From Shewanella decolorationis S12 (GTDB lineage Bacteria; Pseudomonadota; Gammaproteobacteria; Enterobacterales; Shewanellaceae): a DNA stretch of 64,000 nucleotides. Each line of letters opens with the position of its first letter. Within the stretch, counting starts at the first letter, position 1. Made by a program: the position numbers and the translations under genes. Positions 28,604 to 38,473 of the stretch are shown in pieces. Location of the stretch: contig NZ_AXZL01000067.1 of NCBI RefSeq assembly GCF_000485795.1, positions 1 to 64,000 on the forward strand. The letters are read 5' to 3'. The notes beneath the pieces were generated by a model that had not been told where the DNA came from, did not search any database, and saw only the letters and a program-made list of their open reading frames with translations.

Positions 28604-31216
28604 GTGCTGACTTTATTAGATCAATTAGATAAAGGAACCCTTTGGCGCTCACCCGGTGGCATTCATCCGCCTGAAGTCAAATTCCTCTCCAACACCACGC
28701 CAATTAGCCAACTGCCATTAGCGCAGGAATACCTTGTGCCTGTACCACAGGTGGGCGAAAACTGCACCCTTGCGGTCAAAGTAGGTGACAAAGTATTAAA
28801 AGGTACGCCATTAACTCAAGGCACCTCTATTTGGCATTTGCCCGTGCACGCGCCAACCTCTGGCACTGTTGTCGCCATTGAACCAAGAGCCAGTAACCAC
28901 GCCTCGGCCTTGCCGGTCAATACCTGCGTGATTGCCGCCGATGGTGAAGACCGCTGGTGCGAGTTAACGCCAGGCTCAATTGAGCTCAGTAATCATGAAA
29001 TAATTGCCAAAATCCATGGCGCAGGGATAGCCGGCATGGGTGGCGCCGCCTTCCCAAGCCATATCAAGCTTAATCCCGTCAGTGAAATCGAATTAGTGAT
29101 TATCAACGGCGTGGAGTGTGAGCCTTATATCAGCGCCGACGATCGCTTAATGCGCGAATACAGCCAAGACATTCTGGCGGGTATTGGGATTATCCATCGC
29201 CTCCTAGCGCCCAAGCGTATTGTGATTGCGATTGAAGACAACAAGCCCGAAGCCATCAAAGCCATGCAACAGGCGGTGAGTCATTCCACGCTCCCTACAG
29301 GCAGCACTCGAGTAACAGTTATCCCAACCAAGTATCCCTCTGGCGGTGAAAAGCAGCTGATCCAAATCATCACCGGTCGTGAAGTGCCATCTGGTTCCAT
29401 CCCCGCTAAGCTTGGCATTGTCGTGCATAACGTCGGTACCGCGTTTGCGATTCACCAAGCCGTGACTCAAGGTAAACCACTAATTGAACGTGTGGTGACA
29501 GTTACCGGGCAAAATGTCGGTAAGCCCGGCAACTATTGGTTACCCATAGGCACGCCCGTTGAACATGTGCTCAAACACACTGAATTTCACGCCGAAGCCG
29601 ATCAAAAAGTGATTATTGGCGGTCCTATGATGGGCCATGCGTTACCAACCATCCAAGTGCCTATTTTAAAAGGCACAAACTGTATTTTGGTGCCCAGCAG
29701 TCAAGAGATTGGAACCACGCCAGAGGAAAAGGCCTGTATCCGCTGCGGCGAATGTGCCAATGCCTGCCCTGCACTCCTGCTACCACAACAACTGTTTTGG
29801 CATGCAAAAGCGGAAGAATATGACAAGGCGGCCAGCTACAACCTTAAGGACTGTATCGAATGCGGTTGCTGTAGTTATGTGTGCCCCAGTGATATTCCAC
29901 TGGTGGAATACTACCGCATCGCTAAGTCGGCACTAAAACAAGCCGCCGATGAAAAACATCAAGCCGAGCGCGCCAAACTACGTTTCGAGGCGCGTATTCA
30001 ACGCCTCGAGGAAGAAAAACTCGCCCGCGAAGCCAAGGCTAAAGAAGCCGCCGCGCGTCGCCAAGCGACCATGACCTCAACGGATAAGAATGCCGTCGCC
30101 GAAGCCATGGCGCGGATTGCGGCCAAAAAAGCGGCTGCGGCAGAAACCACTGCCGATAACACGCCGGTCGAGGTCGTTGCGGCTGATGCAAGCAGCACTG
30201 AGGCGCCTAAGGGTAAGGCGGCCGTTGCCGCTGCGATTGCTCGAGCCAAAGCCAAGAAAGCCGCCGCTGCGGCTCAAGGGGCCGATGAAGCAGAATCGTC
30301 TCAACAAGCAGTCTCTTCTGTGCAAACAGCTTCTTCTGAGCCAAGCGAGCCAACTGAGCAATCCGAGTCTTTATCACAAAAAGATAAAGTCGCCGCAGCC
30401 ATCGCTCGCGCCAAAGCGAAAAAAGCCGCATTAAAAGCCGACTCAGATGCCAATGGCGACACTGACATCGCGACAGACAACACAGATAAGCCAGCAACTG
30501 AAACGACGGCTAACGCGGAAGTGGATGACAAAAAAGCCAAGGTTGCTGCTGCCGTTGCCCGTGCGAAAGCCAAAAAAGCCGCCGCGCAGCAGGCTGAATC
30601 GAGTGAGGTTACCGAGGTTCTGCCCGAGCATACAGCAGACGCTAAACCAGAATCGACCAATGATTCAGACGATGAATCAGGCAATAAATCAAGCTTAGAT
30701 GCTGAACCAAGCGCATCACTCAGTCCCGAGGATGAGAAGAAAGCCAAAGTCGCTGCTGCCGTTGCCCGTGCAAAAGCCAAAAAGGCCGCCGCGCAGCAGG
30801 CTGAATCGAGTGAGGTTACCGAGGTTCTGCCCGAGCATACAGCAGACGCTAAGCCAGAGTTAAACGATGAATCTGGCAATAAATCAGACTCAGCTACTGA
30901 TCTAAACGCGCCACTCAGTCCTGAAGATGAGAAAAAAGCCAAAGTCGCTGCTGCCGTTGCCCGCGCAAAAGCCAAAAAGGCCGCCGCGCAGCAGGTAGAA
31001 TCGACTGAGGTTGCCGAAGTTCAGCCCGAGCTAGTAGCAGACGCCAAGCCAGAATCGACCAATGTGTCAGGCAATGAATTAAGCTCAGCCACTGAACCAA
31101 GCGCATCACTCAGTCCTGAGGATGAGAAAAAGGCCAAGGTCGCTGCGGCGGTTGCTCGTGCTAAAGCCAAAAAAGCGGCCAGAGAAGCGAATGCTAACAG
31201 CGATGCAAATGAATAG
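28604..31216 (+). CDS. rsxC: Rnf/Rsx complex subunit C with repetitive Ala/Lys-rich tail
   Basis: NADH-oxidising subunit with FMN and two 4Fe-4S clusters. Residues about 1-450 are the RnfC core: glycine-rich IAGMGGAAFPSH near residue 145 (nucleotide binding) and clusters CIRCGECANACP and CIECGCCSYVCP near 378 and 417. From about residue 465 on comes a low-complexity helical tail with repeated KVAAAVARAKAKKAAA units, present five or six times, separated by acidic Ser/Glu-rich linkers. This makes the protein 870 residues, longer than E. coli RsxC (about 740). GTG start, 4 nt after rsxB. A DNA-level tandem repeat underlies the tail. Confidence 0.95.
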   Translation: MLTLLDQLDKGTLWRSPGGIHPPEVKFLSNTTPISQLPLAQEYLVPVPQVGENCTLAVKVGDKVLKGTPLTQGTSIWHLPVHAPTSGTVVAIEPRASNHASALPVNTCVIAADGEDRWCELTPGSIELSNHEIIAKIHGAGIAGMGGAAFPSHIKLNPVSEIELVIINGVECEPYISADDRLMREYSQDILAGIGIIHRLLAPKRIVIAIEDNKPEAIKAMQQAVSHSTLPTGSTRVTVIPTKYPSGGEKQLIQIITGREVPSGSIPAKLGIVVHNVGTAFAIHQAVTQGKPLIERVVTVTGQNVGKPGNYWLPIGTPVEHVLKHTEFHAEADQKVIIGGPMMGHALPTIQVPILKGTNCILVPSSQEIGTTPEEKACIRCGECANACPALLLPQQLFWHAKAEEYDKAASYNLKDCIECGCCSYVCPSDIPLVEYYRIAKSALKQAADEKHQAERAKLRFEARIQRLEEEKLAREAKAKEAAARRQATMTSTDKNAVAEAMARIAAKKAAAAETTADNTPVEVVAADASSTEAPKGKAAVAAAIARAKAKKAAAAAQGADEAESSQQAVSSVQTASSEPSEPTEQSESLSQKDKVAAAIARAKAKKAALKADSDANGDTDIATDNTDKPATETTANAEVDDKKAKVAAAVARAKAKKAAAQQAESSEVTEVLPEHTADAKPESTNDSDDESGNKSSLDAEPSASLSPEDEKKAKVAAAVARAKAKKAAAQQAESSEVTEVLPEHTADAKPELNDESGNKSDSATDLNAPLSPEDEKKAKVAAAVARAKAKKAAAQQVESTEVAEVQPELVADAKPESTNVSGNELSSATEPSASLSPEDEKKAKVAAAVARAKAKKAAREANANSDANE
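30522..31185 (+). repeat. Tandem repeat units in the rsxC 3' end
   Basis: About three and a half direct units of 195-208 nt start near 30522, 30730, 30925 and 31120. Each begins with codons for Asp-Lys-Lys-Ala or Glu-Lys-Lys-Ala and the KVAAAVARAKAKKAA module. The first two are nearly identical at nucleotide level, through GAGCATACAGCAGACGC; the third has diverged and the last is partial. Their high identity implies recent duplication or ongoing unequal recombination. Confidence 0.85.
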
Positions 31217-31281
31217 CACTGCGGGTTTTAACCTCAGTGCTTTAAAAATGATTAGCTTAAAAATCAGTGACTCAGGATTAG

Positions 31282-32346
<1,065 letters not shown>

Positions 32347-32401
32347 GCCTGTGGCATAAAAGAATCAAGCGAGCTTGAACAAGGATTCTTGAGGAATAAA
32401 A

Positions 32402-33040
32402 GTGAATAATCCAATGATTAAAAATGGTCTGCTACTTGCTCTATTTGCCCTGCTCTGCACCGGCTTAGTGGCTGTGGTTAATCAACAGACCTTTGATGAA
32501 ATAAAGCTGCAACAGCAGAAAGAACTAATGGGCATCTTACATCAACTGATCCCCGATGATCTCCATGACAATGAGCTGACCGCGCAGTGCACATTACTGC
32601 AAAATAAAGAGGCGCTCGGCACTGACGATGCCTTGCCTGCCTATATTGCCACCGCTGCGGGTAAGCCCGTCGCTATCGCTCTCGAAGCCATTGCCCCCGA
32701 TGGTTACAACGGTAATATTAAACTGATCGTAGGTATCAACACTCAAGGTGAAGTGTTAGGCGTACGCACACTTTCCCACCAAGAAACTCCGGGCCTCGGG
32801 GATAAAATCGAGTTACGTAAATCCGACTGGGTCACTAAGTTTGTGGGAAAAGTGCTGACATCTGAAGATGACAAGCAATGGCAAGTGCAAAAAGACGGTG
32901 GTGATTTCGACCAGTTCACTGGTGCGACAATCACACCACGCGCCTATGTGAAAGCCGTTAAACGCGCTGTATGGTACTTTACTCAGCATCAAGCAGAGAT
33001 TTTCAGCCAACCACTGAATTGTGAGGCCAAACATGACTAA
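32402..33040 (+). CDS. rsxG: Rnf/Rsx complex subunit G
   Basis: Periplasmic FMN-carrying subunit with one membrane anchor (residues about 7-24). A protein of 212 residues. [10 protein letters not shown] carries the flavinylation site, Thr 176 by position. GTG start with GAGGAATAA upstream; an ATG four codons on is an alternative. The 3' end overlaps rsxE by 8 nt. Confidence 0.95.
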   Translation: MNNPMIKNGLLLALFALLCTGLVAVVNQQTFDEIKLQQQKELMGILHQLIPDDLHDNELTAQCTLLQNKEALGTDDALPAYIATAAGKPVAIALEAIAPDGYNGNIKLIVGINTQGEVLGVRTLSHQETPGLGDKIELRKSDWVTKFVGKVLTSEDDKQWQVQKDGGDFDQFTGATITPRAYVKAVKRAVWYFTQHQAEIFSQPLNCEAKHD

Positions 33041-33731
33041 TTATCGCGAAATTGCCTGGCAAGGACTCTGGAAAAACAACCCCGGCTTGGTGCAACTGTT
33101 GGGGCTTTGCCCACTGCTGGCCGTAACCGCGACCCTCACCAACGCCCTTGGCCTTGGTATCGCGACAATGCTGGTGCTGATTGGCTCAAACGTTTTGGTT
33201 TCGTTAGTGCGCGACTATGTGCCCAAGGAAATCCGTATCCCCGTGTTTGTGATGATCATTGCGGCGCTGGTGACGGCGGTGCAACTGTTAGTCAATGCCT
33301 ATGCCTATGGGTTGTATATGTCCTTAGGGATCTTCTTGCCACTGATTGTGACCAACTGCATTATAATTGGCCGCGCCGAAGCGTTTGCCTCCCGTAATAA
33401 TGCCTTTAGCGCCGCCTTCGATGGACTGATGATGGGGCTTGGCTTTACCTTAGTCTTAGCGGTCCTTGGCGCAACGCGGGAAATTCTCGGCCAAGGCACC
33501 CTGTTTGATGGCGCAGACCAACTGCTCGGCCCATGGGCAAAAGCCTTAACGATGCAGGTATGGCAAGTCGATACCCCCTTCCTGCTGGCGATGTTACCGC
33601 CCGGCGCCTTTATTGTAATGGGCCTACTTATTGCCCTGAAAAACGTTATCGATAAAAAGCTTAAAGAGCGTCAACCCGAAGCAGCAGTGCAGCCAAGCGT
33701 AACACGGGCACGGATCACCAAAGTGAGTTAA
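33033..33731 (+). CDS. rsxE: Rnf/Rsx complex subunit E
   Basis: Integral membrane subunit homologous to RsxA and NqrD. A protein of 232 residues with six transmembrane helices; [18 protein letters not shown] near the start and [16 protein letters not shown] in the middle include the conserved Cys-containing half helices. The ATG at 33033 overlaps the rsxG end by 8 nt, so translation is coupled. Last rsx gene, followed by nth as in E. coli. Confidence 0.96.
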   Translation: MTNYREIAWQGLWKNNPGLVQLLGLCPLLAVTATLTNALGLGIATMLVLIGSNVLVSLVRDYVPKEIRIPVFVMIIAALVTAVQLLVNAYAYGLYMSLGIFLPLIVTNCIIIGRAEAFASRNNAFSAAFDGLMMGLGFTLVLAVLGATREILGQGTLFDGADQLLGPWAKALTMQVWQVDTPFLLAMLPPGAFIVMGLLIALKNVIDKKLKERQPEAAVQPSVTRARITKVS

Positions 33732-33753
33732 GCCCTTATTGAGATAACAGCTT

Positions 33754-33785
33754 AAGTAGTGGGTTTAGCGTTAAACCCACTACTT
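33754..33785 (+). promoter_or_regulatory. Perfect hairpin between rsxE and nth
   Basis: AAGTAGTGGGTTTA and TAAACCCACTACTT form a perfect 14-bp stem with the loop GCGT. It ends only 12 nt before the nth ATG, leaving the AAGGA ribosome binding site just outside the stem. No T run follows, so it is not a standard terminator. It may be an mRNA processing or stability element, or a weak block to rsx read-through. Confidence 0.6.
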
Positions 33786-33797
33786 CCAAGGATCACT

Positions 33798-34439
33798 ATG
33801 AATCAACAAAAACGCATCCAAATCCTCACCCGCCTGCGTGAAAACAATCCCAAACCCGAAACAGAACTGAATTTCTCCAGTCCCTTTGAATTACTGGTGG
33901 CGGTGACCTTGTCGGCACAGGCGACCGATGTGAGCGTGAATAAGGCGACCGACAAACTGTTTCCAGTGGCTAATACCGCTCACAGCATTTATGCCTTAGG
34001 CGTGGAGGGATTAAAGGAATATATCAAGACTATTGGCCTGTATAACAACAAGGCCATCAATGTGATTAAAACCTGTGAAATCTTAATTGAAAAATACAAT
34101 GGCGAAGTCCCTGAGGACAGAGAGGCGCTAGAATCGCTCCCTGGCGTTGGTCGTAAAACCGCTAACGTGGTACTCAATACCGCCTTTGGCTGGCCGACCA
34201 TCGCCGTCGACACCCATATCTTTCGCATGGCAAACCGCACTAAATTCGCCCCCGGTAAAAACGTGGTAGAAGTCGAGGAGCGCATGTTAAAGGTTGTTCC
34301 CGCCGAATTTAAGGTCGATGTGCACCACTGGTTTATTCTGCATGGCCGCTATACTTGTCTTGCCCGCAAACCCCGCTGCGGTAGCTGCATTATTGAAGAT
34401 CTTTGCGAGTTTAAGGAAAAGGTCTATCCCGAAGAATAA
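33798..34439 (+). CDS. nth: Endonuclease III
   Basis: DNA glycosylase/AP lyase for oxidised pyrimidines in base excision repair. A protein of 213 residues. The helix-hairpin-helix LPGVGRKTANVVL carries the catalytic Lys, VDTHIFR the catalytic Asp, and the C-terminus holds the 4Fe-4S motif C-X6-C-X2-C-X5-C (CLARKPRCGSCIIEDLC). The ATG at 33798 with AAGGA upstream is used; the longer frame starts inside the hairpin. Gene order rsxE-nth is conserved with enteric bacteria. Confidence 0.97.
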   Translation: MNQQKRIQILTRLRENNPKPETELNFSSPFELLVAVTLSAQATDVSVNKATDKLFPVANTAHSIYALGVEGLKEYIKTIGLYNNKAINVIKTCEILIEKYNGEVPEDREALESLPGVGRKTANVVLNTAFGWPTIAVDTHIFRMANRTKFAPGKNVVEVEERMLKVVPAEFKVDVHHWFILHGRYTCLARKPRCGSCIIEDLCEFKEKVYPEE

Positions 34440-34488
34440 GGGCTCCACAATGCGGTCGTTAAGCACTCTAACTAACGGAATGAGTAAG

Positions 34489-34550
34489 TAACAAGGGCTT
34501 TCAGGCTAGAGAATACTTTCGGCTAGTTAAGCTGAAAGCCCTTTGTTATT
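34489..34550 (+). terminator. Long hairpin terminator after nth
   Basis: AACAAGGGCTTTCAG and CTGAAAGCCCTTTGTT pair around a loop of about 25 nt, and TTATT follows. It lies about 50 nt after the nth stop and probably ends the rsx-nth transcript. Confidence 0.65.
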
Positions 34551-34605
34551 AGCGTTGTCTTTAACACTGTTATTAGCCCTATTGATATTAGCCCTGTAGT
34601 GCAGA

Positions 34606-34872
34606 TTAATCGTTTTGCTGAGCGGCTTTTTGCTGCAATAGGGCGAGCAATTCTTCATATTTTGGCCCTTGGCCAAACTGTGGCAATGCGACCGCAAAAA
34701 CAACTAGCGCAAAGGCAATATAAATCGCGTACGGGTGACTCCAAAATCCTGCGAGCAACGTAAGTGTGCCAAAGATAAGCAACATAATCACCCCAACACG
34801 CACCCGCTGCGCCATTTGCACTTTTTGTTTCGCGGCAGCGATAAGCGTAAGTTCTGCTTGAGTAAATTCCAT
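34606..34872 (-). CDS. Small two-helix membrane protein
   Basis: A protein of 88 residues, family not recognised. A hydrophilic N-terminal helix (FTQAELTLIAAAKQKVQMAQRVRV) precedes two hydrophobic helices (about 27-45 and 49-65) and a short cytosolic tail rich in Gln and Ala. The ATG at 34872 has AAGGA 6 nt upstream, favoured over an earlier TTG. It lies downstream of the terminator of the PepSY pair and so probably has its own promoter. Likely genuine. Confidence 0.65.
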   Translation of the reverse strand: MEFTQAELTLIAAAKQKVQMAQRVRVGVIMLLIFGTLTLLAGFWSHPYAIYIAFALVVFAVALPQFGQGPKYEELLALLQQKAAQQND

Positions 34873-34908
34873 ATCCAATCCTTTGCAGTCAGCCTATCCG
34901 ATAAAAAT

Positions 34909-34943
34909 AGCCCTCAGGCACAGTTTGCACCTGAGGGCGGTTT
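34909..34943 (-). terminator. Terminator of the PepSY operon
   Basis: GCCCTCAGG and CCTGAGGGC form a 9-bp stem with an 11-nt loop. On the minus strand it is followed by TATTTTT, about 25 nt after the stop codon of the 34969 gene. Confidence 0.75.
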
Positions 34944-34968
34944 TACTGCAAACAATTTGCTAGCGGTA

Positions 34969-35433
34969 TTACTGAACTAACACCGCCTCGGGGACAGGCC
35001 ATTGGCTAACCAACCATTCGCCCTGCCAATTTTGAATTGACACCCACAGGCTGTCCGTTGCCGCCAACTTAGCGCCGGTTATCGCATGCACATGCTGGCC
35101 ATGTTTACTCCCATGTAAAACCCCATTTTCACCTTTTTGCAATGCTTCTAATGGCAACGCCTCTGGGCCGATATTGGCATACCCTTGACGAATATGGGCC
35201 ACATCACCCTGTTCAAAGATCAACATAAAATCCTTTACGTAATCATCATGGTGCTTATAAGGTGCCTTTAAATCTAAAGGCATTGGTGCGATTTTAAATT
35301 CACCTAATTGCTGGCTCGGCCAAGCGGGCGGAAAGCTTGGGCTAAGCGACTGATAGAGAAACACTAAGGGTAAAATCAAAATCAAGCCACTGAGCTTATA
35401 TTTATGCTTTAACCAAAATACCGATGGTGCCAT
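34969..35433 (-). CDS. Membrane-anchored hypothetical protein, partner of the PepSY protein
   Basis: A protein of 154 residues with a single N-terminal membrane segment (about 14-32) and an extracytoplasmic body (LGEFKIAPMPLDLKAPYKHHDDYVKDFMLIF ... KHGQHVHAITGAKLAATDSLWVSIQ). The family was not identified. It overlaps the end of the upstream PepSY gene by about 1 nt, so the two are translated together behind the Fur-box-like site. A role in iron or siderophore handling at the inner membrane is inferred from context only. Confidence 0.7.
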   Translation of the reverse strand: MAPSVFWLKHKYKLSGLILILPLVFLYQSLSPSFPPAWPSQQLGEFKIAPMPLDLKAPYKHHDDYVKDFMLIFEQGDVAHIRQGYANIGPEALPLEALQKGENGVLHGSKHGQHVHAITGAKLAATDSLWVSIQNWQGEWLVSQWPVPEAVLVQ

Positions 35434-36602
35434 TAGCGAGCCTCCCCTATCATATCTGCAGCTAAGTCTTTAGTTTCGGCCTGTTTAAAGGCACGAACAT
35501 GGCGCAATCCCCACATCATAAAACCAGTGATCGACATCCCAGAAAGTACCAGCCCAAAGCAGAACCAAATCAATTTAGTCCAAATGCCACCTAAGGTGCC
35601 GTAATGCAGCGGATCGGCAATATGCATTAAGGTTTGCATGCCTGTCATGGTTTCTGGCGAGGTAGCACTGGCAATTTCGCCAGTCCATGGGTTAATGCTG
35701 AGATTATAGGAATATTGATCGTAAAAAATATGATCGCCACTGCCGCTTAAATGGTACATATCCCGTTGATGTTCAGGCAGCATCACATAGCTTGGTTGAA
35801 AATCGGGGAAACGCTGCTTGGCTAAACTTAAGGCCTCAGTAAAAGAGACATTGGCGCTTGGCACTTTTAGATCGCCAGCTTCTACTAGCGGCACTTGCTC
35901 GGCGGCAATCATTGGCGCATGGGGCTCGATATCAATATCTGCATGCCAGAAGATGGCTTGGACTAAATACCACAGCCCTGTAAGACTCATAATCGCGATA
36001 AACCAAATCGACCAGACGCCGGATAATTTATGCAGATCCGACAAGAGTGTTTTCTTCCCTTGGGTTAGCCGCAATTTAGGGGCAAAAAAGCTGCGCCAAA
36101 AACGCTTATAAACGATGAGTCCCGTTACCAATGAGGCGAGCATCAAGAGTGCCATAGAGCACACTAAGTAATAACCCACGCTATAACCGCCCTGCCAAGG
36201 AAACAACAACCAACCATGTAAGGAACGCATAAAACCGATAAAAGTTATACCTTCATTTATTTGTTGGATCTCACCCGTATATTGATTCACATAAGCAATG
36301 GCATAGGGTTTATCGGCATCGGTAAAGGTAATGGCATTGACTAAGTAAGGCTCAAAGGTCATAGCACCCATCACTTGCGCATTTGGATAGGCCTTTTCGA
36401 CCACCAGCATCAACTCGTCGACGGGTTTTGCGGGTAATTCGTTAGGATTTGTTGCACGAGCAGCTGGATTGGTAAGCCAAGTCAACTCATGGCTAAGCAC
36501 AGCAACAGTACCCGTTAAACAGATAAAACTGAATAAAATCCAGATGGGTAATGACACCCAACCGTGCAACATAAACCAGAAGCGATTACTTATTTTCGCC
36601 AT
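35433..36602 (-). CDS. PepSY-associated transmembrane protein (iron-uptake type)
   Basis: An inner-membrane protein of about 389 residues with four clear membrane segments: about 14-35, 135-160, 188-210 and 335-360. Periplasmic PepSY-like segments lie between (VEKAYPNAQVMGAMTFEPY; QYTGEIQQI; AKQRFPDF). Proteins of this type (PiuB/FsqB-like) often sit with TonB receptors and ferric siderophore reduction. The ATG at 36602 is preferred (AGGAAA upstream) over the longer frame at 36638. A Fur-box-like site is 45-65 nt upstream. Function inferred from domain type and site. Confidence 0.85.
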   Translation of the reverse strand: MAKISNRFWFMLHGWVSLPIWILFSFICLTGTVAVLSHELTWLTNPAARATNPNELPAKPVDELMLVVEKAYPNAQVMGAMTFEPYLVNAITFTDADKPYAIAYVNQYTGEIQQINEGITFIGFMRSLHGWLLFPWQGGYSVGYYLVCSMALLMLASLVTGLIVYKRFWRSFFAPKLRLTQGKKTLLSDLHKLSGVWSIWFIAIMSLTGLWYLVQAIFWHADIDIEPHAPMIAAEQVPLVEAGDLKVPSANVSFTEALSLAKQRFPDFQPSYVMLPEHQRDMYHLSGSGDHIFYDQYSYNLSINPWTGEIASATSPETMTGMQTLMHIADPLHYGTLGGIWTKLIWFCFGLVLSGMSITGFMMWGLRHVRAFKQAETKDLAADMIGEAR

Positions 36603-36645
36603 GGGGAATTGTTTCCTACCTTTCTTAGAATTACACAAGTGTAAA

Positions 36646-36667
36646 GTTAATGCGAATTATTATCAAT
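36646..36667. promoter_or_regulatory. Fur-box-like site upstream of the PepSY gene
   Basis: Read on the minus strand, TTGATAATAATTCGCATTAA resembles the 19-bp Fur consensus GATAATGATAATCATTATC (the GATAATAAT half is intact, the other half weaker). It is about 45 nt upstream of the PepSY start, in a promoter position. It also lies 140 nt from the divergent gene at 36802. Suggests induction under iron limitation. Confidence 0.6.
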
Positions 36668-36801
36668 ACAGCATATTAATAATACTTTCGTTTTATAAGA
36701 TTTATCACAAATCAGCAAACTTACCTGAAGGCTTACGCCGAGATAGCGTCGGTAAGACATAACCTCTGGTTTAGTCACACTCAATCAAAGGGGATTGAAA
36801 A

Positions 36802-37182
36802 ATGAAACAGTTACTCGCTCCGCTAATCTTGTTAACATTTAGTTTGACTGCTCAAGCCAGTAACATCAGTGTCGATAGCAACTCGCAGGCCACTTTTTAT
36901 GGGGGTGGTCTTAGTAAGTTGAATACCGCCTTAAACCATATTTTAGCGATAGGTAATGAGGACAGCCTTATCGTGCCAGGCCATAGAAAATCAAGGAATA
37001 AAGCCTTGCTGCGTCGCTTTCAGCAAAACACCAATGACAGGGTTCAACAAATCGAGTCGCTAATTGACTCAGGCAAGAGTGTGGAAGAAATAACCCGACA
37101 TCCGCAGATCATAGAAATAATTGCGCACTTTAATCAGGAGGGGAAATCCCCTTTTCTGCCGTCCAGAAGTTTCTCGAAATAA
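36802..37182 (+). CDS. Secreted remnant of a metallo-beta-lactamase-fold hydrolase
   Basis: A protein of 126 residues with a good signal peptide (cleavage after AQA, about residue 19). The mature part, from YGGGLSKLNTALNHILAI through NEDSLIVPGHRKSRNK to RVQQIESLIDSGKSVEEITRHP, follows the C-terminal third of periplasmic MBL-fold hydrolases, where the PGHG motif holds one metal ligand. The HxHxDH motif and all other metal ligands are absent, and PGHG is PGHR. It looks like a deletion derivative in which the signal peptide was joined to the tail. Enzymatic activity is unlikely. Whether it is expressed as a binding protein or is a pseudogene is open. Confidence 0.65.
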   Translation: MKQLLAPLILLTFSLTAQASNISVDSNSQATFYGGGLSKLNTALNHILAIGNEDSLIVPGHRKSRNKALLRRFQQNTNDRVQQIESLIDSGKSVEEITRHPQIIEIIAHFNQEGKSPFLPSRSFSK

Positions 37183-37509
37183 CCACTGCTGTTATTGAAA
37201 AAGAGCGAGAAACATCGTCAAAATGGCGGATAACTTGCTATTTTGCATAATTAAACTCAACTTAAGGCCGCTCAAAGACTTTAAAAGACTCAAATCCATA
37301 GCGTCGTGACAATGTTAAATGCAGTGATGTCTCGATAAAAATGTGCGGATGCTTATTTGAACAATTAAACCTAATTAAAAACAGTCTAACATACTGTTAT
37401 TATGAAATTTTATTAACATTTACCACCCTCTTTTCAACGGAATAATTCTTTAGTCAAAACAGAAGTTCCAGTACAATACCCGCCTTTATGTTAAAGAGTC
37501 TTTGCGAGT
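37183..37509. other. AT-rich non-coding gap
   Basis: About 330 nt between the MBL remnant and the next gene. It should hold the promoter of the gene at 37510. No hairpin terminator with a T run, no repeat and no small gene could be supported. Confidence 0.5.
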
Positions 37510-38463
37510 ATGTCCTATTCACTGCCCATAGCCGATGCGCCTCAATCCCATACGCATATGCGCCGTCAATTGGCTGAACCGCAACCCAAGATTTGCCTTT
37601 GCACACTCGCTGAGCAACTTAAGCTTGACCAAGTGACCATTATTGGTAATGCCTCTGGCGAGTGGCAACCTGCAGCCGAAGGCCTCACCTTTATCTTTAA
37701 TGGCACACAATGGTCGCAGCAGAATGCTCCTCAAGGTCAAGTTGTCAATATTGCCAATGGCGGCTTTGCCGAGTCGCAGTATGCCTTTGAAGTGCAAGGT
37801 CATCCGCAAGCTGTACAACTAGCAAAAGCATTGACCCAAGTCGCCACCGAACTCACCGCATCCCTTGGTTGTTGGCCATCTTCAGGCTTAACGACAGTTG
37901 TACTCATGCTGCAATTGGCGAAACACGTGCAAGTTCAGCGTATGTCGCTGTTGCCGAGCTTACGGCGAAGTATTGAACTGCCGGATACACACCATTTACC
38001 CTGCATGGTGCATAACTGGCTAGGAGAAAGAAGAATCGCTAAAACGCTGCTGCGTGACCGACTAGATTGGCCGGAGTTTACCTTGATGCCTTGGGAGCCA
38101 ATGTCCAAGGACTGTGAGACAGATAAAGCGAGAGAAACCGATAGCAGTGAAAATAAACAGACTTTATGTGAGGATCCCTTCGAACAGTTGGAATTACTCA
38201 GACAATCCAACCTCGCCTCAAGGCTAAGCGAAGAAGATAAGCACAGGCTACGTCAGCACTTAGCCAAGCTTGCACACACGCCTTATCATATTTGGCAACA
38301 ATGTGCCGATCACAGCAAGCTTAAAGCGAGCGAGCCATTATTCTTTAATCATCTTCCCGAAAGCCAAACGAGCCCTTGGTATCTAATGGACTATCATGCC
38401 TCGCAATATCTCGATGCGATCCGTCACCAGCTGGCCTACTGCCAGCAGCAACTCGCAGACTAG
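37510..38463 (+). CDS. Hypothetical protein with weak sialyltransferase-like motifs
   Basis: A soluble protein of 317 residues without a signal peptide; not firmly recognised. The segment VTIIGNASGEW at about 43-53 with a following FIFNG, and SSGLTTVVLMLQLAKHVQV at about 124-142, resemble the arrangement of sialylmotifs L and S in GT29-like enzymes. This is a pattern similarity only. The C-terminal third (after about 195) is highly charged and helical (HRLRQHLAKLAHTPYHIWQQ). It converges with the CLCA_X gene, ending 10 nt from it. Confidence 0.6.
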   Translation: MSYSLPIADAPQSHTHMRRQLAEPQPKICLCTLAEQLKLDQVTIIGNASGEWQPAAEGLTFIFNGTQWSQQNAPQGQVVNIANGGFAESQYAFEVQGHPQAVQLAKALTQVATELTASLGCWPSSGLTTVVLMLQLAKHVQVQRMSLLPSLRRSIELPDTHHLPCMVHNWLGERRIAKTLLRDRLDWPEFTLMPWEPMSKDCETDKARETDSSENKQTLCEDPFEQLELLRQSNLASRLSEEDKHRLRQHLAKLAHTPYHIWQQCADHSKLKASEPLFFNHLPESQTSPWYLMDYHASQYLDAIRHQLAYCQQQLAD

Positions 38464-38473
38464 CGCCTCAGAT

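Noticed and set aside
30077..30975. Several long ORFs on both strands across rsxC
   Set aside because: They arise from the Ala/Lys-rich repeats, where GC-biased codons give open frames in other phases.
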